From: Nemertoderma westbladi
Taxonomy: Eukaryota > Xenacoelomorpha > Nemertodermatida > Nemertodermatidae
Length of the DNA: 64,000 bases
Direction of reading: 5' to 3'
Assembly: GCA_032718475.1 (NCBI GenBank)
Contig: JAUCBJ010001454.1
Coordinates: forward strand, 31,193 to 95,192
Numbering within the stretch: position 1 is the first letter of the stretch; each line of letters begins with the position of its first letter. Under the pieces are notes generated by a model. The model saw nothing but the letters and a program-made list of their open reading frames with translations. It searched no databases and was not told where the DNA came from. Both the position numbers and the translations under genes were made by a program. Below, in pieces: positions 1-10,097 of this stretch.

Positions 1-282
1 AATTCAGTTGTTGATACTCCGGTAATTCAGGTGGTTTTGGTGGTGGTTACATTTACTGGAGTATTCTAGAAACATAATTAACTTTAATCACACTTTAATT
101 TTAATCGTAACACCACGTGTCCTTTAATAAAACTACCTGCGGGAGAATCTGTTTGTGCAAAGTACCACAAGATGGCGTGAAGCTTTGGCTAAAAAATTCA
201 ATCGCATTTTAGTTTTTCCCAAGTCCAGTATCCCCCTTCACAAGTTATCTATATATTTCATACGCTTTAGGTCCATGAGTAC
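1..282. other. Non-coding edge of window
   Basis: No supported gene. The first 75 bases can be read in one frame as a short valine-rich stretch, but it stops quickly and has no start or splice context. The stretch at about 195-260 vaguely resembles the DNA at 55.99-56.04 kb next to the LINE 3' end. Confidence 0.4.
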
Positions 283-625
283 AACGAGTCAAAGGGAACA
301 AAACGAGTCAAAGGGTTACAGCAGGAAAGGGTACAATGAGACAAATGTACAACAGGAAAGGGTACAACGAGACAAAGGGAACAAAACGAGTCAAAGGGTA
401 CAACATGAAAGGGTACAACGAGACAAAGGGTACAAACCAGGCGGTCAAATGGTACAAAACAGGACGTCAAAGGGTACAAAACAGGACGTCAAAGGGTATA
501 AAAAAAACGAGTCAAAGTGTACAACATCAAAGGGTACGGGTCAAAGGGAACAAAACGATTCAAAGTGTACAACATTAAATGGTACAACGAATGGTAAAAA
601 ACGAACAAATGGTATAACTAATTTC
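283..625. repeat. Degenerate minisatellite (GTCAAAGGGTACAAAAC-like)
   Basis: About 340 bp of imperfect short tandem repeats built from phrases such as caaagggtacaacgag and gtcaaagggtacaaaacag, with unit length varying between roughly 14 and 19 bp. The open frames across it on both strands are a by-product of the repetition: the inferred proteins are Lys/Gly/Thr/Gln repeats of low complexity and there is no splice or start context. Confidence 0.8.
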
Positions 626-639
626 TTATTTATTCAATA

Positions 640-1655
640 GCCAAATACTGGTATAGCATTTATATATATACCATTCCTACATATTTCCGTTGTCTACCAG
701 ATGGACTAATAAAGCCAGTCAAATATCTCGAAAGCCACGGGGCACCAAATCAAAATTTTGATTTTTTTGGGCTTTTTGGGCCAAGAGTAAATGATAATTA
801 TGATAGGCATTGTTTGGGATTCATTTTGAAATTGTGGTAGATAAAGGGTTAAGTTAAGTATGACATCTTTAGTTTTACAATACCCTTGTCCTTCATTAGC
901 CTCGTTGCGCTCGTCCTGTTTTGTCTTAAAATAATTTTCCTAAACGGAGACTAACGACCTTTATAACTGTGCAAAGTCTCGAAACTGTGAGTAACTGCTG
1001 ATTTATGGCAGATGGATACTCGTATCCACTGTAAACTCGTTGCGTTCGTTTGATTTTTGACCAAACTTGAGATTCTTTCTAAACTTTTGCCGGACTACAC
1101 ACGTACCAAGTTTCGTTTAATTTCATCAAGGAATACCCGAGTTATTAGCGATCAAAGACAACGACGACGACGACAGACAACTCGCCAATGGCACCCATAT
1201 GCTAAGGCTTTGCTCACTTCGTGGCGCGCCCCACGACCATCCCACAACTCATCCAATAAAAATCAAACCATCTACTAAATTTTAAGAACATTAAGCGATA
1301 TTAAATTATCTGGAAAACCACACTGTGACTATATTATATCCAAAATATCTAATATTATAGGGATTTTTTATAAATCGCGATACATATTTCCTTTAAATAT
1401 ACAGTACATAGACTTATTTTTACTACTCCTAAAATTATTGTCCGTCCATCACTTCCAGTCTCGATTTTCAAGTTTTTGACTTTTGGTTTTCATCCGTTTG
1501 TAACATTTTGCAAATAAACGAATGATAAAACCCCGTAATGCATTATTAATGAATTAGAATAGCTACAGTACATGATTTTTGGCAAAAACCCTTAACTATA
1601 TTTTTGGTTTTTATAGAGTATTATTCGAATGGATTGAAGATCTGAAAAGGTCCAT
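640..1655. other. Non-coding stretch, no gene seen
   Basis: AT-rich DNA without a convincing exon. A 73-codon open frame near 1057-1278 contains an Arg-rich run caused by a (acg)n microsatellite at about 1160 and is not credible as a protein. Small stretches such as ctcgttgcg recur here and elsewhere in the window. Confidence 0.5.
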
Positions 1656-1714
1656 TAATGGAATGGATCAGGTTACATTGACACGTTAGTCTAACCAAAA
1701 CAATAAATCAGAGG

Positions 1715-1766
1715 AGTACTCTGCGTTGATACCACTGCTTAAGCAGTGGTATCAACGCAGAGTACT
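1715..1766. other. SMART-type cDNA adapter, perfect head-to-head palindrome (artefact)
   Basis: A perfect 52-bp palindrome. Its right half begins AAGCAGTGGTATCAACGCAG and continues with AGTACT. This is the SMART / ISPCR oligonucleotide used in template-switch cDNA or whole-transcriptome amplification. The left half is its exact reverse complement, so two adapter ends are joined tail to tail. No natural genomic element is known with this sequence, so the reading is library contamination or a chimeric join. The sequences on the two sides (up to 1714 and from 1767) may not be neighbours in the genome. Confidence 0.95.
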
Positions 1767-1946
1767 ACGTTTTTATTGATAATATGCCCACCTGCTGGCA
1801 GTGTTTGTTGGAACTATAGATACAGTACACCGTCCTACCAAACTAATTTAACTGCACGCTTTATTTATGAGAGAACAGAGCATATAGCCATCAAGGGAGG
1901 CCTGAATCAGCACTGCAATAGTTGGATTATTGATGGTGAATTTTAA
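1767..1946 (+). other. Open frame of about 59 codons directly after the adapter; unknown
   Basis: The frame entering from the adapter stays open until TAA at 1944. The inferred peptide has three Cys, two Trp and a mixed composition more like a real protein segment than random AT-rich sequence (it includes SVCWNYRY and NQHCNSWIIDGEF). I do not recognise it. Because it abuts a cDNA adapter it could be a piece of an amplified transcript carried into the assembly, or chance. Confidence 0.25.
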
Positions 1947-1984
1947 TTTCATCTTTCTGGTTCTGGATATTCCATAAGAATATC

Positions 1985-2835
1985 GAAATTAGAGACGGGG
2001 GCGGGGGGGGGGGGGGACTGGACGCAAATCCCATCTCGGCGAATTAATATCCCGCCCCTATGTTCTAATTCTCAATTTAGGGAAAGGAGCAGGTTACAGT
2101 GGCGCGTTATTCTAACCAAAACAATAAACGAAACACAATAGAGACAGGTTACATTACAGTTTTATTTTTGGGAGTGAATCAGCTGTTATTTGCGTCGAAT
2201 TTCCCCTGGAGAGGGATGGATTTTTATTGCGTTGAAAGTCCCCCCATTTGCGTAATTCCATAAGCACCTAAAATAACATTAAATAACTGCTGAAACCCGT
2301 AAGAAGGAGCCTAAAAGTATGAGAATTTGTTGTTGAATATAGGAGATTGGGAGACTAACTCTAAAACGTCCTAACGTCCCTCGCAATATGTCTATCTCTG
2401 GTCGGTCAATATGTAACCAATGTCTTCTAATATATTTTCGTCACTACAAAAAATATCTAGAGATTTCCCTGGTTGGTGATTCCATTTCCGATGTCATTTT
2501 TACGTTAGACGGAAAATAAACTCTCAGTCGCTTATATTTTTACAGATACTGTAGGCATATAGATTACATTCATTCAAACATGAAAACTGGAGACAGGGGG
2601 GAAACTGCCAATCTTACCTTAAGAAAATCCCATCTTTGCGAATAATATCCCGCCTCAATGTTAAACTCTCAATTTAGGGAAAGGATCAGGTTACAGTGGC
2701 ACGTTATTTTAACCAAAACAATAAACTAAACACAATAGAACATGTTACAGTTTTATTTTTGCTCGTAAACAGCTGTTATTTTCCCCGGAGAGGGATGAAT
2801 TTTTATTGCGTCCGTTTCCCCCCCTATCTGGAAAA
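1985..2835. repeat. Two diverged direct copies of a dispersed repeat
   Basis: Segments 2020-2250 and 2610-2830 are alignable direct copies. Both carry aatcccatct, gcgaat(ta)atatcccgcc, ctcaatttagggaaagga, caggttacagtggc and gagagggat(g)gatttttattgcgt in the same order. A shorter relative lies at about 1660-1710, and the phrase taaccaaaacaataaa recurs at 11.73 kb. Each long copy is next to G- or C-rich homopolymer DNA (G run at about 2001-2016). This is a mobile element of unknown class; no coding capacity is visible. Confidence 0.65.
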
Positions 2836-2939
2836 CTGACATCGGAAATGAAAAAAGTTTCATTTTTTATATTTGTTGGACAGACCGTCAAATGCAGTAG
2901 TCATGGAAACAATTTAGAAACATATAAATTATTTTTTAG

Positions 2940-3091
2940 ATCCCCACTTCAAGGAGAGCAGTTTCTCTATGCTCCGTAACGATGACTCAGACGATGACAC
3001 ATTATACCGGACCACCAGTCCTAACGGTAAAGCCCACACGTTGCGTGGGAACGTCGTTGATGACGTAGACGACGAAGAGGAGAGTGATTAG
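2940..3091 (+). CDS. Probable last coding exon with acidic C-terminal tail, gene unknown
   Basis: After a splice-acceptor-like attattttttag (AG at 2938-2939) an open frame (first full codon at 2942) runs 49 codons to TAG at 3089-3091. The peptide begins PHFKESSFSMLRNDDSDDD, has a middle rich in Thr, Arg and Gly, and ends in an acidic run DDVDDEEESD. Acidic clusters near the C-terminus with a nearby Tyr or Leu (here DDSDDDTLY) are seen in cytoplasmic tails of some sorting receptors and membrane proteins, but nothing identifies the family. Upstream exons are not recognised and may lie outside the window or beyond the adapter artefact at 1.7 kb. A possible AATAAA signal lies at about 3473. The next gene is convergent on the other strand. 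Confidence 0.5.
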
Positions 3092-3619
3092 GGTAGAGTG
3101 CAATCCTCCAATCGCAGTAGACCCAGTAGTGTAATACTAACATATTGCTGCTATAGTAACAAACCATGTCCAATGAACATTATTGGTGCGGTATTAGCTC
3201 ATTCATAACATTGTAGTTTATAGTGTAAAGATGTATTTTTGCTGCAACTATAAAATTCCATTCATTAATGAATTAGGTTGTTATTTATTTTTCTCGTGTT
3301 TCAATGTATTAATTATGTACTTAAAGTCAATATTATATTGGAGATTGTATTAATCCAATATCATATATTCGAAATTAACTGTGAAATTGCTCTTATGACC
3401 AATTTGACAGTTTTTAGCCGAACACTAATTTCGCATTGACTTCATATGATGCCGGTAATATTGTGTGCTCGTAATAAATGATTTAGTAGCTGATTGTCAC
3501 TAATTATTATCACTGTTGCTCCGCCCGGGTTCCTGCAGCTATTATTAGTTTGTTCGTGGCCGCCTGGGTTTGTGGTTAGAATGTTTGAACGTAAATAAAT
3601 AATTATTTAATCAGAATTT
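3092..3619. other. 3' UTR and intergenic space between convergent genes
   Basis: AT-rich DNA with no open frame. It probably holds the 3' UTR of the + strand exon ending at 3091, with AATAAA near 3473, and the 3' flank of the minus-strand ORF that ends at 3620. Confidence 0.45.
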
Positions 3620-5971
3620 CTACAGGGCCATCGTGTTATTTAATATCAAATTATCGGTATATAAATTTCTCGGATTATGATCAGTTCTATAGGGAATATC
3701 ATTATCAACAGGTCTATAATTACCCTTAATAGGGTTCACTATAGGAGTTTCTACTTCGCTAGCAGTATATATGCGTGTAGGCTCCACACCTTGCGCATGA
3801 GATACTTCAGACCTAACAGGTTGACACATTGTTACAGAGGGTGGTGGTATACCCTTTTTTAAGTTTACTAATTTATCGCGTTCAAGCGCGATACTTTGCT
3901 GCACTTCTTGCAACTCTAGCCTACTTTCCCTTACTGTGCCCTTGAATTGCTGGACAGTCTCCTGCATCTGCCCGAGCAGGATATCCATCCCCCGCCGTCT
4001 CTCGTCCACCCATTCGACCGCCGAAGCGGGAGTCGCCAACGTTGTAGCGGGCGGACGAGGGACAACGGGCGACAAATTGTGAATATTTCGCTCGGGGTCC
4101 AGGACCTGAACTGTCTCCTGGGCAGTTCTGCGGGGCACAGGTAGCTTAGTGCTATGCAGAGGGAATTTAGAGGTAGTTTCAGGGAGCACAGGTATGTCTA
4201 TCACCGAAGGGGTGATTTCAAGAACAGGCCTAATTATTTCAGGCTCATCTACTATAGTAGGGAGTCTTTCTATTGTAATTATTTGGTCTGTGGGTTCTGT
4301 ACTCTCTAAGTTGTTGTTATTTAGTTGCCTTCTAACAGCTGGAGGCAAATCAGGCAATTTCGGTCGGTGGAATGTTCTTTTACGTCTGCTTAAGCGGGAT
4401 CGATTTACTCCGCCTTCAGTGTCGGTGGTATCGCCTTCCTCGGATGATGTATAACCTTGTCGTTTAGGAGTAGATCGATTCATCATCTGCATATTACTAG
4501 CTGTTAACTGTTTATTTATGCAGTCTTGATTCTCCTGAATGTTTTCCAATTCTAATTGGGTGGTTTCTTCAGCCGCTTTCCGTTCTGCTTCTGCCACTTT
4601 TGCCTCTGCCGCTGCCTCTGCCTCTGCCGCTTTTGCCTCTGCCGCTGCCTCTGCTGCTTTTGCCTCTGCCGCTGCCTCTGCCGCTTTTGCCTTGGCCGCT
4701 GCCTCTGCCGCTTTTGCCTTGGCCGCTACCTCTGCCGCCTTTGCCTTGGCCGCTGCCGCCTTTCTTTCTGCTTCTGCAGCTACCACTGCTGCTTTCTTTC
4801 TGTCTTCTATGCGTTTTTTCTTTACTTGTTCTTCCCTTTCTCTAGCGATGCGGAGTTGTTCATCGAATTTAGCTTGGTTCGCCGCTAACCTATCCACATC
4901 AATCGCATCTAACACAAGTTTGGCTCCTTCGCTATTAGGGCTAAGTCCCTCTAGTCTTCTCCTCAACTCTTCATCTCCCACAAAACGCTGATAGTCTGAC
5001 AGATAGATATCAATGGCATCCTTCTTATGCGGTTTCTCTGCCGTCGCTTCACTTTCCACTTGGGAAAAAGTAGCGTCTGTTGATTCTCCATGGGTTGAGC
5101 GCTCCTCCAACTGAGCCTTCCACTGAGCTGCTCCTTGAACCTGGCGACTCACCCGTTGAAACCAAGTCTTTACGGCAACTTGCAACGACGTGTCTTGTCT
5201 TCTTTTAGAAGCCTCCTCAAAGGCGGATAAGATTAGCCTAATTCGTAGAACTCTTTCTCTAACTTGATAAAGCAGCGATCCCTGCTCTTGAGGTCCTTGA
5301 GGTTGTTTAAACAGTTGTCTTTCTACTCGCTCCATAGAGCTGAAGAATCCCTGGGCGTATCCGGCTGCGGACCTCTTCCATACAGCTGGATCGATGGTTT
5401 CCTTGGCTACTCCCATCCGGTGTATGTCTTCCCAGGCAGCTTCTGATAAATCAAACGGGAGTCCGGGTCCGGGGAAGTTCCATTGCGACTCGACAATAGA
5501 CTTCAGTTCTTCACTAGTGTATCCCGCGTAGTTATCTCTAGTTGACCGTTGACTTCTCGCCCAATCGATCTGGTGTTCTTCCACCGCGATCAATAACCCA
5601 GCGAGCACGGCTGCAGGAAGGATGAGAAGGGGATCCGTATAAACCGCATCCGTCATCTCTGCTCCGCTCTCGGGTGTCAGCTCTACAGTATCCTCACTAC
5701 TGGAGCTGCTGGGCCGCTGAGGAATAAGTTCTTGACTAGTGGGTTGTTGCTGTTCCGCTGCCTTTTGGTCCCGCTTGACCTGAGCTCGGGTGCCTATGAT
5801 AGACCTACGATGTTGGACCAGCCTAGGTTCTGTTATTACTACTGGAGGGATGACCTTCCTCACAGTGGGAGGTGAACTGGATTTACGACCAGACGTTTGT
5901 ACGTCTCTATCTGAGTCGCAGATAGTTACATCTAATAAACTGTCTGACAGGTTCTGCTTAGTATCAGACAT
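3620..5971 (-). CDS. Long intronless ORF, 783 aa, Ala/Lys/Glu coiled-coil protein; unknown, possibly a mobile-element ORF
   Basis: An uninterrupted frame from ATG at 5971 to the stop at 3620. The N-terminal 110 residues are Ser/Thr/Pro-rich and probably disordered. A short hydrophobic segment (residues about 112-130, LLILPAAVLAGLLIAV) is followed by a mixed helical region (about 135-380). Residues about 385-465 are a repeat of KAKAAEAAAEAKAAEA type, a strongly predicted coiled coil. Next come an acidic Ser/Thr patch with TSSEEGDTTDTEGG (about 505-520), Pro-rich segments, and a second heptad-like helix near 650-700 (ERRRGMDILLGQMQETVQQF). No zinc knuckle, protease, reverse transcriptase, integrase or recombinase motif is visible. 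The whole coding sequence lies in one exon and the upstream DNA is full of tandem repeats, so a gag-like or ORF1-like protein is possible; a low-complexity host protein is the alternative. The repeat-rich middle also yields long antisense frames, which are shadows. Confidence 0.55.
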   Translation of the reverse strand: MSDTKQNLSDSLLDVTICDSDRDVQTSGRKSSSPPTVRKVIPPVVITEPRLVQHRRSIIGTRAQVKRDQKAAEQQQPTSQELIPQRPSSSSSEDTVELTPESGAEMTDAVYTDPLLILPAAVLAGLLIAVEEHQIDWARSQRSTRDNYAGYTSEELKSIVESQWNFPGPGLPFDLSEAAWEDIHRMGVAKETIDPAVWKRSAAGYAQGFFSSMERVERQLFKQPQGPQEQGSLLYQVRERVLRIRLILSAFEEASKRRQDTSLQVAVKTWFQRVSRQVQGAAQWKAQLEERSTHGESTDATFSQVESEATAEKPHKKDAIDIYLSDYQRFVGDEELRRRLEGLSPNSEGAKLVLDAIDVDRLAANQAKFDEQLRIAREREEQVKKKRIEDRKKAAVVAAEAERKAAAAKAKAAEVAAKAKAAEAAAKAKAAEAAAEAKAAEAAAEAKAAEAEAAAEAKVAEAERKAAEETTQLELENIQENQDCINKQLTASNMQMMNRSTPKRQGYTSSEEGDTTDTEGGVNRSRLSRRKRTFHRPKLPDLPPAVRRQLNNNNLESTEPTDQIITIERLPTIVDEPEIIRPVLEITPSVIDIPVLPETTSKFPLHSTKLPVPRRTAQETVQVLDPERNIHNLSPVVPRPPATTLATPASAVEWVDERRRGMDILLGQMQETVQQFKGTVRESRLELQEVQQSIALERDKLVNLKKGIPPPSVTMCQPVRSEVSHAQGVEPTRIYTASEVETPIVNPIKGNYRPVDNDIPYRTDHNPRNLYTDNLILNNTMAL

Positions 5972-6099
5972 GACTATGTATACCGTTGAATGTCTACTGC
6001 TGTATTACAGTCTAAGCAAGTCTAGTAACTCAGTATGAACTGCTAGCCTAGTAATTAATTACCGTTACTGCTACTCAGTGTAGCGTGATATATATATAA

Positions 6100-6356
6100 T
6101 ATATTAGAATACCGGTATACTTATAGTATATATAACTATATAAGTATTATTACAGACTAGGTTTATCACAGAATACCGGTATAATTTTAGCACAAATATA
6201 TATAAATATATAATAGGCCTATCGGAATACCGGTATACAGCTTACAGTTTGTAGGATATATAATTCTGAAATAGAATTAATTACAAGTACCGGTATAATT
6301 TCAGCCTAGATTTATAGAAATAAAGATAATAGGCCTATCGTAAATACCGGTATATC
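6100..6356. repeat. ATACCGGTAT palindromes about every 60 bp
   Basis: The palindrome ATACCGGTAT, or its core TACCGGTA, occurs at 6109, 6173, 6227, 6288 (core only) and 6344, spaced 54-64 bp. The stretch 6171-6236 recurs at 6287-6353 (period about 116 bp), both carrying taataggcctatcg between two palindromes. The cluster lies 130-385 bp upstream of the start of the long minus-strand ORF. Confidence 0.7.
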
Positions 6357-7288
6357 AATTATTTCAAATAATTGAATTTCTGTTACTTTAGGGTTACTTT
6401 GTTACTTTACTTACTTTATTACCGTTATTTGAGCAGTAATCCAACTGATATTGAGACCTAATTGTTATATGGTAGGCCTACTATTTATAAATCGTTAGAT
6501 TTGATTTATAATTTATATATACCCGTTTTAATGGGTTTTGTCAATGTTTGAAATAAATGTTATTATTTCTGGGGGTAATCACTACACAAAGCGGTGCGCT
6601 TTCAGTGAAGTGTTACGTATAGGACACTAAAACAAATAATTCTAATTTACCTAAGTTACTTAATACTACAAATTACGTACAATTCGGGTGAGATTACAAT
6701 CTCTAAATAAATGCAAAAATTTACAAAAACGCAAAATACGAATTTTTAGGGTAATTTTACAAGAAGTCTACAAACCAGCCTAACAAAGGGTTAGAAAACC
6801 GGTTATTACACGGACAGGGTACTACGGTATTTGAAATAATAAGTAGTAGTAAATACACTGCGTTGTCTAGATAGGAAAATGCCACCGCCTGACGACCTAT
6901 AGCCGTATCGCTATAGGTTCTACGTTATGTATCACGGAGTGTTCCTACCTAGAAGTTAATAGAGCTAATCGAATGTGCCTATCAACCACTTTACAACACA
7001 GATATAATGCCTACAATAATTACTTCGGAAAGTACGGTACACTAAACCCTAAATTAGGTACGAGTACTTGTATAACAAATAATCAGTAGTTAAATATACT
7101 TGAACAGCTAAAAGAACCACGGCATCTGCTGGAGTGACCGATGCACAAAATCACCAGTCTTTACCTACGCCGAGCAGCCCGTGTAGTACCGGGGTTAATT
7201 TAACTATAACGGTATGTATAACAAACACAATTACTGTAGGAACAAACTTAGGGACTTGAATGTTGCGAATAATCGCATAAACTCTGAA
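6357..7288. other. AT-rich upstream DNA, no gene seen
   Basis: No supported coding sequence or RNA gene. It may include the promoter of the minus-strand ORF that begins at 5971, but no clear TATA box at a sensible distance could be chosen among the many TATATA strings. Confidence 0.4.
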
Positions 7289-7870
7289 TAATAAATATTA
7301 CGCTACGCGTACAAACTACTCAAACAAAATACAGACCGAACACTGACAGACTACTATCAAGCCTAAACAAACTACGGTATATGCAGACTCCGAAATGATT
7401 AGGGAGTATGCGCTCTAACCCAGTAGTGCGACTTATTCTTTAGTTGGGGGTTTACCTTACAGCGTTCGCTGCCCCTACTGCCTAATCGTACTTAATCGGA
7501 CAGATGATCTACACACGCGGCAATCCGTTCAGACCTAATAACAGCCAGACAACTATCCAGCCTACAAATTATCTAAATAAAATTATACGCTACCCGTACA
7601 GACTTACACAAACAAAGCACAGACTAAACGATGGCAGACTACTCTCAAGCCTAAATAAACTACAGGACATGCAGACTCCGAAATGATTAGGGAGTATGCG
7701 CTCTAACCCAGTAGTGCGACTTATTCTTTAGTTGGGGGTTTACCTTACAGCGTGGCTGCCCCTACTTCCTAACCGTACTTAATCGGACAAGTGCTCTACA
7801 CACACTGCAATTCGTTCGGACTTAACAGCAATCAGACAACAGCTCAGCCTACAAATTGTCTGTACAATCT
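7289..7870. repeat. Tandem duplication, period 288 bp
   Basis: Two direct copies. Matching landmarks include tatgcgctctaacccag at 7407 and 7695, gtagtgcgacttattcttta, and gttgggggtttaccttacag. The copies differ by scattered substitutions and a 3-bp indel after ttacagcgt. No coding frame is shared. Confidence 0.8.
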
Positions 7871-10097
7871 GATCAGGTTTACACGCCTTCTGTTCAATAC
7901 TGGCCTACAAATAAATAAAACTGACAGAAATAGGCCTAAGTAAAATCCCAATAAAAACCAGGCGTCCCCGATTAATTATTAAGACCTACCGGCATATATA
8001 ATCAAATCGAATAATACTGCTGTACTTATACGGAAGTAGGTACCGGTCCGGATGATCAGGCAGTCAGGCCTACTGGTTACCGGTCGACCGGTACTTTCGA
8101 CTTTATTGCTTACTGCAATAAAGAAGCTATATCCTTTAATGTTCGCGCTTTCAGACCTTTGGCAGTTTAACCCGCCAAATTAGAATGTCTTCTAGATAAT
8201 AAATCGCTTTTTAGTCTATGACAAGTATTTGATTCACTACACTAGTCGAAACCAATCCGTGCGCGACCATTCACCCGCTGGATATTCCCGGGAGATTGGG
8301 TTCGACGGTTTAATTTTTATTGCTATGTAAGCCTAATGTATTATTCGACTGACAGTATTATATAATCTCTGACAATATTATTCACCTTCGGTAATATTAA
8401 CAGTTCCTTTAGGACGTGGCGCTTTATCTATATAAACAGAGTTATGACTTAAACTACTCACAACGATATGGCTTAATTATAATTCACATATATGGCGCAT
8501 TCTTTAGGAATTGCTTCTTTAACAGACTCACTCATACACTATGCTGCACAATACTGCACACTAATCTGCCAATCTTCACTGATTTTAGTCACATATAAAA
8601 GGAACACAGGCTGACTCATGTAGGGTCTATCAAATAACATTAGATTCACTTCAAACCACTTTAACATAAGTCACAATCATTATTGGTAACCTTTCTCTCT
8701 TACCTTAGGTATATCAAGAATATTGGGTTGCGGGGTTATTTATCGTTATTCCAAATATAATTATTCATCAACCATATTATGAAGAACTGACAGCAAATAG
8801 CAGTATAAAACAACAAGTCAGTACCGGTATGTCAGCAATGAGACATAGGCATGCAGGTCCGTCCGTTAAAGGATATATGCCCTTTATAATTAAACCTACT
8901 AGTGTACGACTAAAAAGCAGTACAGCACAAAATACTTCCAAGCCGTTCTTTCTTTGGCTCAAGACTGAATGTAAACACTGCACATAGGCATTGCGTCATT
9001 TATCGGAAATTTTCTGTACAAGGAGCCACAAAAACGCTCTAATTGGCTGACTGAACTGAGAGACGCCGTAGAACAAAGGAAATCAACACGTATGAATGTC
9101 AGCTGTTAACCGTAGTCATAGTAACTACTGTTCAAGAGTAGCTATCACCCCTTTGCGTCACGAATTGCCATAGAATCATAAAATATGCCTTTCACAGTAC
9201 ACATACGGAGGAAATAGGTCTTAGATCCTCTAAAAACACCGATACAGCAATAATACGGTCTCTTACACTTATTAAATCAACTACAGAGTATTTTAATGTA
9301 AAAGATAATAAAATAACGGGGCAATTCAGCAAAGGCTTTTACATCAGCTGTGAGCGCAGACTCAGATACACGATTTACCTCAAAGTAATCAGGTAATAAA
9401 TACCCTGTAATTGTTTAGAAGCTTCTCAAAGTGGGTCTTCAAAACATTATTGAGACATCATCTGGAGTTCAAGGTTAACCTTGGTGGTTGGTTGGCTTTT
9501 CCTCCAGTCAGTGAGCAGTCAGCAGTCAGTGAGCAGGTTAATTGATTGCCGTGCCTGGGCTGATTGCTCAGCATTGTTTGTCATCAACCTGCTGGTTTAA
9601 GCTCCTTCAGAATATAAGAGTATCATATAACCTACAAGCCGTGAAATATAAATTCATAACCCGAACAGCGATCTCACTAGCAACTGAACTATTATGAGAT
9701 TATAATTTCTAATAATTCAATGTTCGGCGGATATTGGAATATTTATTTGTTTAATAAATAAACTCGACTACAAATGAATGGGCAATCCACAGTCGTTCCT
9801 TATTGTAGACAGAAAACGTTGTTGTTACAATCATAAGACAAGTTTGCTAAATAAGCAGGCATATAAATTATCAGTTATGTATTATTATAGTCAGTTTGTG
9901 GCCGAGGTTACATTGTAGATTCCTTTATGAACTGTAAATGTATCAATTTGCATATGAGACTACAGTATTTGATTTTTATAGATTTGTAATAATTTTGCGA
10001 ATAATTGTTATATTTATTTATTATTTGCTAAGAGAATCATTATTACCCGACTGTCAATTAAAATTGTCGAATTGCGTCATTTAATCATTTAGTCATT
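7871..10097. other. Non-coding stretch, no gene seen
   Basis: Mostly AT-rich unique-looking sequence with isolated ACCGGT and AGGCCT palindromes. Short open frames near 8416 and 8777 have no splice or protein-like features. A short run of cagtcagtgagcag repeats occurs at about 9507-9536. Confidence 0.4.

Noticed and set aside
283-625. A 161-codon open frame across the left minisatellite as a gene
   Set aside because: Composition is pure repeat (Lys, Gly, Thr, Gln), both strands are open, and no start or splice context exists.
4539-4991. Antisense frames opposite the Ala-rich repeat of the long ORF (Ala/Ser-, Cys/Leu- or Pro/Leu-rich)
   Set aside because: They mirror the periodic codons of the minus-strand coiled coil. 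They are short and lie wholly inside the longer 783-codon frame.
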